Below, piece by piece: positions 34,644 through 46,600 of a DNA stretch of 64,000 nt; positions within the stretch are counted from its first letter, which is position 1, and each line of letters begins with the position of its first letter. This DNA comes from Amoebophrya sp. A120 (taxonomy: Eukaryota; Sar; Dinophyceae; Syndiniales; Amoebophryaceae). A model generated the notes under the pieces. That model saw only the letters and a program-made list of their open reading frames with translations, was not told the DNA's origin and did no database searches. Both the position numbers and the translations under genes were made by a program. The stretch spans positions 8,812,903 through 8,876,902 of the forward strand of contig CAJINV010000005.1 of NCBI GenBank assembly GCA_905178155.1, written 5' to 3'.

Positions 34644-37600
34644 CTAGCAGCAGGCACAGCAGCCCCTCTTGCTTTTCTCTTCGGTGCGGCGTTTTTTCTT
34701 CTCCGATTCGGTCTCCGTGTCGATAATGGAGTCCTATGCATTGCAAACATGTCTGAGTCTGGAATAAATGTTGAACCTGTATTGCGTGTTTCGCATTTGC
34801 ATTCCTGAATAAAGAACTGTATTGCATAAGCACTAGAAGCGCCATACTTTCGTCATGTGCAAAGTTGCAGTTTGATGTACTGCGCACTACGCTTGAGAAA
34901 ATGTTTTAATGTTCAGCATTACAGATTGAATCTTCCAGACCCAGGCATATTAAATGCAATGCATAAATCCTTCAACTTTACAAAATCCTTGGTATTCAGC
35001 TGGTTGTCCAGGTCCCCCACGAATTGATGCTGGTCATTCTCCTGAAGCCGTTTCCTATCCCAGCAAACAACTGTTTCACTGTGCCTGTGGTGACTTTGCA
35101 AAATCTGCATAACAAGTCTGTTACTTACACCTGACACTGAAAATTTGTCATGCGCGCATTTCCCAGAGGGGAAAACACGGCTGAAACTCCAATGCTCTAT
35201 GCAGGAGTAGCAAGAGACAAGTGGTTTTGCGTTCCATTTTCTGCATCACAAGTTCACAGTGCAACTACAGTTTTTTCTTGCGATATTTCCGCCGCTCCTC
35301 TGCTTCCAGGTCTTCGCGTCGCTGGCGCTCCTGTTCGGCCAGCCGGTCCTTCTCCTGCTCCAGCAGGACCAAGGACTGCCTCGCCGCGTATCCTATGTAA
35401 AAACGTCCCCACCCTATAGTCAAGATGGGGAATCGGCTAGACAAGTCCACAAGTTTTGGCTGTTTTGCATGACAAATTTGGACTCGCAGTGTAGTACTGT
35501 TTGAGGTAGTTCAGCAGCATCACAGATCCAGTATGAGATGCTGATTGGCGCATTACAAATTCCAAAACACGACCAGAAAATGTTGCTCATGGGGCTCGTC
35601 CGCATGACAAACATTTTGAGCATGCAGATTTGCATGACAGGTCTGGATTGGGGACGTTTTTACACAGGATACCGCGTTCTCGTTGATCACAAAGTGCATC
35701 ATGCAGCCGTGGTGCATATCAAATGCAAAAATCCCTGGATGTCTGGAAGAAGGCAACTTGCAATGCGTATTTCAGAACACAGAAATAAAGTCTCTCATGC
35801 ACACGTAGCAAAAGCTCCCACTTTTTGTCAGCAAAATAGGGGACTTGTCATGCGGATTCGGCATTGCGGAAGGTTCTCGAAACCTGTGATGCCAGAGCTT
35901 CCATGCCAGACCTTCTGTGTCATGCAAAAACAGTACGACTCTTCCAGACCCAGACATTTTTACATTTGATAGTGCATCGCAGTGAGCGAATCATCGTAGA
36001 AGGTCTGGTATCAAAAGTAAAAATGTCTGGGTCTGGAAGAATGCAACTTGTGATGCTGAATTTGGATTCCAAAAAAAACTGTATTGCATGAGCAGCAAAG
36101 GGAATGCAATTTTTGCTACGCGGAGAGGGAATTTGTCATGCGGAATAGGCATCAAGAAGCTCTCAAAAAATCTGTGACGCTAGGGCATGCATCACAGACA
36201 TCAGGGCTCATGCAAAACGTGCATGACAAGTGTCAGAATCTTCCAGACCCAGACATTTTTACATTTGATATCTGGCTGGACTTGTGATGCGCCGCTGCGC
36301 GGGAAGCGTTAAGGGAAAACCGGCTATCAGCCAGCGGTTTGATCAACGTGTTAAAGTTCTGCTCGAATTCCATGCGGCTCCCCCGGTCGCTAGAGGGGTA
36401 CCGCGACTCGAGCTTCAGTTGGTACTCGGTCGCCAGGGAATGCATGGCCTCCGTCATGGTCGCCTGCTGCGAAATCAAGTTCTCTTCCTCGATCCGGCTT
36501 GCCGGGGCGGAGTGGTAGCTCGAGGGCGTGGTGCCAAAAGAAGACGCGCTATTACAATGAAAAATGCCCCCTCCCCATATCAAAACGGAAATCTGTGATG
36601 CAGATTTGTGGTCACAAATCAGCTTTGTGATGCTAGAAGGCAAAAGATGCGGACTGTAGTGCTGCCTAGCGTGAGAAAGCCTTGCAGCTCCAGGATGACA
36701 GGAGGCAGCTGGAAGTGGGAAACAGCATGACAGACTGCCTGCAATTTAGGCCGCAGCTTCGTCTCTTGGCCTTCTAGCAATACAAGTCGATTTGTGTACT
36801 CAAATACAGCATGATCACAAATTCGCGCATCTTCCGTTTCCGATATGGGGTGGGGGCTTTTTTCACTTTGATACGCGCCCCCCGCTCTCGTCCCTGCGAC
36901 ACCACCAGGAGACGTCGTGTAGTCGCTCACTTCGGTTTCGTTATCGCCCAACGCCTATGCATTGCAAATATGTCTGGGTCTGGAAGAAGGCATGACCAGT
37001 CATGCTTGTCTGGCATGACTGTTAACTCTGTGATGCTTAGGCGCGAAAAGATCCTCTTGCCTGTCATGCAAAAATGGAGCCTGCCATGCAGAATAAGTAC
37101 GCAACACACTGGGGGTCAAAAACTTGTCATGCTTGCTCTCTTACTGCAGTGCGCTCACTATTCACGGACTTGCATCACAAGCTTCCAGATCCAGACATAT
37201 TTGCAATCCATAACGCACCGGTGTGCGTTGTGGCGGCGGAAGAAGACACAGAATTCCTCCGCGTCGTGCCGGAATTCAGGATGCTGAAGCCGGAATTCGC
37301 TGCGGCAGAGGGTCTTCGGTTTTTGTCGTCAACTTCGTCGCCAAAATCCGTGGCGTCACTCTGGCGGAAGGTGGAAATCGGCTCGCCCAGGGACTCTTTC
37401 TCGTACACCACCGCTGCTTTTTCGACAGAAACGAGTATGGCGCTCTCAACTGTCACACTCTCAACTGTGTGATGCAAGAATGGCAAAACTGAAAGGGGGA
37501 AGATTGCGCCTTTTGCATGACAGAATTGGCACAGATTCTTCTCCTGTTTGTCCCTTCGGGAATTTGTCATGCGAAGCAGCTTGGTCGCGTCGATTCTGAT

Positions 37601-40600
37601 TGGAATTTTGCATGGCAAATCATGTGAAAATGTAACATTTGAGAGCGCCATAACGAGGGTCTTGAACATGGGGAACAGACGGATTTCGAGGTGAATTTTC
37701 TCGAAATGGTGGAACACCACCATGCCCATTTCCGCGGAGATTTTGATCCACCGGTCTGGATGTTTGTGTAGTCCGAGTTTCCTGTATGCAAGAAAAAAAC
37801 TGTGTAAGTCTGTGACGCAGGAAATGCTATAACTGTTACACTTCTCATGCTAGAGGTGCGTCATAGGTTTAGGGGGCTTTTTTCATAGGTGTTTCCACGT
37901 ACCAGCTGCACAAGCACGTGACAGGTTATTTTCCCTGTAAAAATGCAAAACGAATGTGTGAATGTGATGCTGATCTTCCTACAAAGTTACACTTACACAG
38001 TTTTATTTTTCCTGGATATCATGATGCCGTCTTTCAGTCTGTGATACTTCGCCTCTTCGGCTGGATAAACCGGCGGTTTTTTCTGCAACAGGCTCAGCCG
38101 CTTCGCCTCTCGCACGATCCACTCTTGTTCGTCCAGGCGCCTTAGCCGGTCTTTCAACTTCTCCAAGAGGGCCTTGTCTTTAAGGACATTTTCTACCTCT
38201 TTGATGTATGCCCGGAGCTTTTCCGCGTCGGTGGTCAGGAGCATGTCCGCTGCGTTTTCACCCAGCTTCTCGATGAGCTCGATTTCTTATGAGAGTGCAC
38301 AGGACCACCCCTCTGTACTCATTTGTCATGCACACTACCGAGTGGTCCACCTCTTGCATTCAAGGCAGCTGCGCATGACAAGTGTTGGACACCCAAACTA
38401 CAGGAGGACTACACACCATGTCCGGCGGATTTGTCATGCAAAAGCTACATTTGTGGCATTGCCTCTGTTGCTGCTCATGCAGTTGTACAAATGAGGGGGA
38501 GGGGGAGTTGTGCACTCTCATACTTCTTCTTCGAGTCGCTTTTTGATCTTCTCTAGTTCGTCGATGTAGAACTGTTTGCGTTTTGCCGCTTATCAAATGC
38601 AAATATGTCTGGGTCTGGAAGCTTCTGAGACTTGTCACGCAGTTTTTCCAAGCTCCGCCAGGTCTGGAATGCAGGGCCTAGCATCACAGGTAGCGACGCG
38701 CCTTGGTAGTGCCTTTTCTGCATGAGAAATTATACCCTCTCAGCATGGCCGGAAGTGGGTAGCTTTTGCAAGTCACGCAACACAGATTTTTGTATGATTC
38801 GCAACACGCATGACAAGCTCGCATCCTTCCCGACCCAGAGGACATAATTGCACTTGATACCGCTTCCTCCTTGCTGATACCCACCAACTCGCCGAACTTC
38901 GCCCGTGCGTTTCGGATCATATGCACTGCAAAAGCATCGCACTCGTATTGCGATCATGCATTACAAATCTTTTTCTTAAGGTAGATCAGCATTACAAATT
39001 TTGTTTCTCATGCTGACATACGAGTACGATACTTTTGCTCTGAATAGATCAGCTCCGCGAGCAAATCCCGCTCTGCTTTCATCACGTCCAGCAAGTTGAT
39101 GCTAACGCCTCGGTTCTGAAAGTCGATTATCTTCTTATAGTAGTCCCGAAACTATCAAATGTAAAAATGTCTGGGTCTGGAAGATTGCCAGGTTTGTCAT
39201 GCACATTTTGCATGACTCCTGATGTCTGTGATGCATGCCGTAGCATCACAGATTTTGTGCGGGCTTCCTGATGCCTATACCGCATGACAAATGCTCTTTC
39301 CGTGTAGCAAAACTTGGACTCTCTTTGCTGCTCATGCAATACAGATTTTTTTAGAATGCACAACCAGCATGACAAGTTGCATTCTTCCAGACCCAGACAT
39401 TTTTACATTTGATAGAAACTTGAAGTCTTTCGCCCGCATCTCATCGGCGGTCAGCTTGAACTCCGAGTATATTTTTGACTTGATCGGCTGCAGCGCCGCG
39501 AGAAAGGCCTTGTACTTCCTCTTGACCAAGCACATGCGCCACCAGGACTGGATCCGGAGAATCTTCATGGCGTAATCCAACAACTGCTCCAGGATGAAAA
39601 CGCCTTCGTTTCGAACAAACAATTTCGTCTTCCCGTACTGGAAGTTGGCCTCCAGAAATTCCTCTCCCTTTTTGTTGTTTTTGTTCGAACGTGTAAACGC
39701 GCAGGAATAGGTCGAAAACGGGTTTACTTTCGACCCGCCGATGAAAATTTCGCGCAGCAGCTGCTTCACCACGGCTTGCACCGTCTCCGGAATCTTGGAC
39801 CCGAGCATCTGCGCCGCTTCGGCTTGCGCGGCCGAGTGTCTCGCCTGCTCCAACGCGGTTTTTGGCTTCATCGCCGCGGCCTGTTTGTCGTTCGGAACAG
39901 CCGCCAGTGCTTGCTTTCGCGCCTGCCGCATCCACTTGTCCAGCTGCTTTCGCAGTTTCGAATACTTGCTGCACAGGATGGACTTGTACTTCGCGTAGAA
40001 GGCAACGTAGTCAAAGCGGTTGGGGTATCGAAATGAAAAATCCCCCCTCCCCATATCAAAATGGCAATCTGTGTTGCGGGATTTGTGTACACAAATCAGC
40101 GCTGTCTTGCAGTAGAGGACTGCAGGCAGATCAAGAGCCTGGAAGGGTCTGGCTAGAGGTGGGCGCTCAGCATGGCAGACGTCTGCCCCGTTGGCGCAGC
40201 AGCATTGCAAATCGTCTGCGTATTAAAGCGGCGCAAGCTCTGGCCTTGCTCTCTTGCAAGACAGACCTGATTTGTAACCACAAATCAGCATAACAAATTT
40301 TCAAAAGGATGCCTTCTCGATATGGTGAGGGAGAATTTTTCCTTACGATATCGGGTACCCGAGTTGGCGAATCTTGATACACTCAATGTATCGCAAGAAA
40401 AAACTGTTTCACTGTGAACTTGTGATGCAGAAAATGCATCACTGAAGTGTTTGTCTTGCTACACATGCAAGACAAGTGATTTTTAGCGGTGTTTTCCCTT
40501 GGGATCCTTGCATGGCAAGGTTTCTTTGTAATGTGTAGCGAACTTGTAATGCAAAACTTGCAACATACTTACAGTGAAACAGTTTTTTCTTATGATACAA

Positions 40601-43600
40601 TGACCCCGGTGTTCAATAATTGTTCGAAGACCAGCCGCGAGTTGAACAGATTCGGCTTCTTCAAATCATTGGGCTTGATGCACCGGATGAAGTGCGGGTT
40701 GTGCTTGCATATCTTTGTGTTCAGCAGGTGCTGTAACTCCTCGACGAACTTCTTCGCGACCGGCTTTAACACGATTTTGCGTGCAGCCTTGTTGGACAAA
40801 TCCGCAGAGTTGTTGTCTCCTGTGCCCGTCGTGCGGTCCTGTTCCGTCTTTGCGTACAAAGCTGGACACAGCTTTTTTTTCAACAAATCCAGCCCCGTAT
40901 CAAATGTAAAAATGTCTGGGTCTGGAAACTTGTGATGCTGGGTGGCGTATCATGAGGAAGCCATAAGTGCTGGCTCAACATGACAAGTTTCTGAGCTTCT
41001 AGGTGTTGCCTATTCTGCATGACAAACTGCGTTTTTGCATGACAGGAAATTGGGGCTCTTGGGTAACCTGCATGACAGGTTTAAGAGTCATGCCAGAGAA
41101 GCATGACAAATCGCGCATTCTTCCAGACCCAGACATTTTTACACTTGATACCCCGATTGCTCAACCAACAGCGCGGCCTCCTTCGGGTATGTATCCACAT
41201 TCTTTTCCATCCAGCCCGTCGCATCATACGTGATGACCCCGGCGTAATGGAGGATCGAAAACCGGAATTGCTTCGCCCCAAACCGGTCCTTCAAATATTT
41301 CGGGTGCACTAAGCGGCTCATGTTTTTTCCCTCCGCAAAATAATCCCCCATCACATTGACGTAGTGTGCGGTCGCCGGTCTCGGGACTAACGTCTCCTCG
41401 TTTAGAAAGCCCAGAACGGAGTACTGCGGCGCCCAAAGGAGTTGCAGGACGTCCGCGTTGTCGATCTTTTTCCACGACTGCGTCATTTCCTCGGTGGCTT
41501 TTATTCCCTGTTGCCTGTAGTCATCCAGTTCCAGTTTGAAAATGATGAAACTGATATCAAATGCAAATATCCCTGGAAGTCTGGAAGGATGCAAGGTTTG
41601 TCGTGCACATTTTGCATGACTCCTGATCGATCTGTGACGCATGCCCTAGCATCACAGATTTTGTGTGGGATTCCTGATGCCTATACCGTATGAGAAATGT
41701 TGCCCTCTCGCCGTGGCAAAAACTGGATGTCTTTTGGTTTTGCTGTTCATGCAATACAGATTTTTGCAGAATGCAGATGCAGCATCACAAGTTGCATTCT
41801 TCCAGAGGACCCAGACGTATTTGCATTTGATAACTGAAATGCTGCTGCAGCGCCTCGTTGGACAGGTTGAAAAGCAACTGCTATTGTGAGGAAAAATTCC
41901 CCCTCCCCATATTGGAAGCGCATCTCTCTAAAGATCTGTCATGCAGATTTGTGGCCACAAATCCTGTCTGTCTTGCGAGAAAGCACATTGAGAGAGTCCA
42001 ACGCAGTATTGAGGCGGTTTGTGATGCTGTTGGGCCTACACCGTCGACATTTTTTATGCCGGGGGCCGACGCCAAAACCTCTCGGCTCAGGCTTGGCATA
42101 TGCCTGCAGTGGTCCTCTACTGCAAGACAAATCTGATTTATTGTGTACTGAAATCCAGCATCAGACACTTCGTTTCGATATGGGGAGGCAAGATTTTTCC
42201 TTTTGATAACTGCTCCAGCCCGTTTTGGTCAAAGGACTCAAACCCCGCAATATCCAGGATGCCGATCTTGTTTGATTTCGGATCACCTTTTACTGGAGAA
42301 GTTGTGCTATCACCATCCACCTGCATGTTGTCGCTCATTAACTGCACCAGAAACCGAAACAGCTCCTTGTACCAAACCCGCACCAGCGCGTCCCGGCTTT
42401 GCCTCGCTTTTTCCGCGGTGAACGGTATGGTAGTCTCGTTATTCCGCACGTAGATCCTCCGGCTGGTCAAAGCTCTTTCGAACAACTCATTATTCGCCAC
42501 GTTGAGCAGCTTCAACACCTCCTCGAAACAGCCGCGCTTCGACTTCACCGACAGTTTACACCCCGACTGCTGGCTCGGGCTCGGCGGAGCCAAGGTGGTG
42601 GACTTTTTCTTCTTTTGCTGCCCAGCGTGGTCCGTCGTGCTGTTTCTATTTTCCTGCTCTAGCGAGACGAAGTTCACGTATCCAAGAAAAAAATTGTGAT
42701 AGTGTAGGTGTCTTTGGGTGATAGCATGAGAAATTTGTTCTGCATAAATCCTGTCATGCACAGTTAGCAAGTGAAAACATGTATGAAAGAGGGCATTATG
42801 GGCGGCCAGCATGACAAGTCTAACTGTAGTATGGCATGCTTTGCATTACAGACTTACACTTACACAGTTTTTTTCTTGCATATCACGTTGGACAATTGCA
42901 GTAAGGCGAAAGTGAAGTCGAATATTTCCTTTTGCAGCTTCTTCGACACGTTCAGCTTCTCAAAAGCCTGTTTCAAAACCTGGTGTTCCTTCACGTCGTC
43001 GCGAAAACTCTGGCTCGCGTTGCTTGCTGCGTTGTTTTATCAAATGCAAAAATGTCTGGGTCTGGAAGATTCTGAGACTTGTCATGCACGGTTTGCATGA
43101 GCCATGATGTCCGTGATGCATACCCTAGCAATACAGAACTTTTGAGGGCTTCTTGATGCCTATTCCGCATGACAAATGCCTTCTCAGCGTAGCAAAAATT
43201 GCATTCCCTTTGCTACTCATGCAATACAGATTTTTTTGGAATCCAAATGCAGCATCACAAGCTGCATTCTTCCAGACCCAGTAGACACTTTTGCAATCCA
43301 TATGTTTTGAAAAGTCGCCTGCCTTGTCTGCAGCCCGATACCCTGTAAGATTTTGTTCGTGTTGCTATCCCGACTGCTGGCCGCGCTGCTTGCGGTCAGT
43401 AAATCAAACGAACTAACGTCCTCTCCCCGCACGCGGCACAGCTGTATGGATTGCAAATGTGTCTGGGTCTGGAAAAGGAAAACAGTGAACTTGTCATGCG
43501 TGTTGGGGTTCAAACTAAAATCAGTGTTGCATGACTTGCAAAAGATGTGGCCCACTTACTGCCCTTCTGCTCTGGGGGAGAAGAGTTTCTCATGCAGAAT

Positions 43601-46600
43601 AACCATCACCAAGGCGCTCCAGAGGCCTTGTGATGCCAGGCCCCGCATTCCCGACCTTGTGCAGCTTGGAGAAACTGCATGACAAATCTCGCTATCATCC
43701 AGACCCAGACATACTTGCACTTGATAAGCTCGTAAAAGACATGAAACGACCGCTCGTTCGCCGGCGGGCCCTCGGAGCTTAATCTGGTTGTTTCGAGTAA
43801 ATACTCCTGGATCGTCGCAGAATGCAACCGCTTCTCGAAAAACTGCGCGGCGCGGATGCTGTTGGAGCCCGCGATGATCGCCTGGTTGACAAAACTCAGC
43901 TCGATCCACTTGCCGAACCGCGAGCTGTTGTTGTTCCTCACCGTTTTGCAGTTTCCGAAAGCTTCCAAAATCGGGTTGGAAGATAAGATCTTTTCCTCAA
44001 TATCAATACTGCTGTTTTGCAGCTCTATTTGGTCCGCCCGCGCTTTGCTGAACGAAGCGAACGGGGCCTGCTGGCTGGTTAAGGAGGATAAGGATGACTG
44101 CGACTTCAAAACCACGTCGCAGGACACGGTGGCAAAATATTTCAACACGAGTTTGGTGCATTCGGTTTTCCCCGCGCCAGATTCGCCGGAAATGAGGAGT
44201 GCTTGTATGGAAGCGTCAGGATCGAAATCGGCATCAAAGTCGAAATAATCTGTCATGCAGAAAATGCGACACAAGAAGTGACTCTATTGCAGAGGACGCA
44301 AGGGAAGCAGATTGTAGTCCTGCTAAGGATCAAGAATTATTGGGCTGGTCACTAGCATGACAAAGGAGAGCTCTTTTGCCCTAAACCGCATGACAGATTC
44401 GCTTCCAGAACAAGGGATGAAATTTGTCATGCGCCGACTACAAATTGTGGGTCTAACTGGCATCGATTTTGTGCATCACAAATTTTTCGACTTTGTCGAT
44501 TTCGATCCTGACACTCCCATAGCTTGGTTTTTGTTCGTATACAACCCCATGTACGCGTCGCGTGCGGACTTGTAGCAGTGCGGCAGTATCAAATGCAAAT
44601 GTCTGGATCTGGAAGAGTCCGAACTTGTGATGCGTGTTTCGGATCCTACAAGAATCTGTGATGCATAAACGTGCAAAAGGTGCCCACTTCTGGCCATGCT
44701 GAGAGGGCATTTCTCATGCTGAATACGCATCACCAAGGAGCTGCAGAAGCTGTGATGCTAGGCCCTGCCCTCCAGACGTGGGAGAGCTTGGAAAAAGTGC
44801 ATGACAAATCTCGGAGTCTCCCAGACCGAGACATTTTTGCACAGGATAGGCAGCATCGGGAGTTTCTTGTTCTGCTTCGTGTTTGAAATTTCTGTGGCTC
44901 CGCCTTGCTGCTCGTTGTCTTTCGTACCTTCCAACGCCGTCGGCGGGTACTCACGCCAGATTACGTCTTCCCCGTACAAGCTACCGGAAGGAGCAGCGGA
45001 TGTTGATTTCCTCTTTTCCAACTCCGATTTCCCCAGTTCATTGCTATTCGCGTTCTCCAAGAGCATTGCTTTATACGGGTTCATGGAGATCAGCACATTG
45101 TCCCCCGCCTGTGTGTAAATCTTGTACATATCGCTTGTTTTCGGGGAGAAATTGAAGGAGTAAAATCTTGCCCGGACCGTTTCCAACACCGCTGCCTCAC
45201 TTACCGTCGCTAGTTTGGAAACGTCCTTTACTTCGGCCAGTTGGTCCTCGAGTACAACAGGTTGGAGCTTTGCGACCTCTCGATCGGGAATGTCGACCAA
45301 TTCCCTGCTACTGCCCGCATCTTTCAGCGCAGAAGATGAATCCTGGTCTACTACTGCACCCGTTTTATTGTTGTTTCCCGAAGCATATCAAATGCAAATA
45401 TATCTGGGTGGTCTGGAAACTTGTCAGGCTGGTTGGCGAAGCAAGAGAACGCCAGAAATGACCACTCAGCATGACAGGTTTTTAAGTCGATAGGTGTTGC
45501 CTATTCTGCATGAGAAACTAGGTTTTTGAATGACACAAAAGTGGCGGCTTTGGGTACCTTGCATGACAGACTTGACAGTCATGCTAGCAGAGCATGACAA
45601 ACCTGACATTTTTCCAGACCCAGACATATTTGCAATGCATAAAGCACCAGCCACTTCCACCCCCAGCGCGACGAACTGCGTGAAGCCAGTTTTCGGACCT
45701 TCGTGAAGTGCGCCGACGGTCAACTGGTCCGTCGGGCTGGTTATCATTTGCAAAAACGTCCCCGCCCCAGCGTTGTCATGCAAATCTGCATGCTGAAAAT
45801 GTTTCTCATGCGGAGCCCAAAGAGAAGCATTGTCTAGTCGTGTTTTGGAATTTGTCATGCTCTAATCACAATCAGCACGATGCACTAGCTCTGCGATGCT
45901 GCTGAACTACCTCAAACAGTATATACAGTACGAGTTCAAATTTGTCATGCGAAACAGCCAAAACTTGTGGATTTGTCTAGCCGATTCCCCATCTTGACTC
46001 TGGGGTGGGGACGTTTTTACTCAGAATACTGGTTAAGAAGTCATCGAACTGCGGCTCGTTGCTTTGCACGGACCCGGTGGAGGCTCTGTACCCCACCGTG
46101 TAGACCAGGTCTTTATGCGGGACCCACACGTATTTCCGGTTCTTCTTGATTGCCTTGTAGCCGGTTGAAATACCAAAACGATTCGTGCTCTGTGGCTGGT
46201 CTCCGTTAATGGATTTCCGTTTTTTTCTCGTGTCTGGCTTCGGCTTTGGATTATTGGTGTTTTCAGCTTCAGGACCAGGAGCTGCAGTAGAACCACCAGT
46301 GAGGACAACAACAGGAGTCTGCGCCCCCTGCTGCTGCTGCTGCTGTTGCTGCTGCTCTAGTACTCCCCGTGGCCGGCGGTTTTGCCTCGTGGGAATATTA
46401 GAAGTAGCAGCTTGGTTTGCATTTGCATTTGCATTTGCATTTGCATTTGCAACTGCAGCAGCACTCCGTCTACTTCCTTCCTGCACCACAGGCTGGTTAG
46501 AAGTTCCTCCTGCCGCTTCACCTTCGGGTGCCTGCAGTGGGACAAAAGAAGTGCTGTAGTAGTTACTCATGTTGGTACTAGAGTCATTCCGCTTTCCTTT

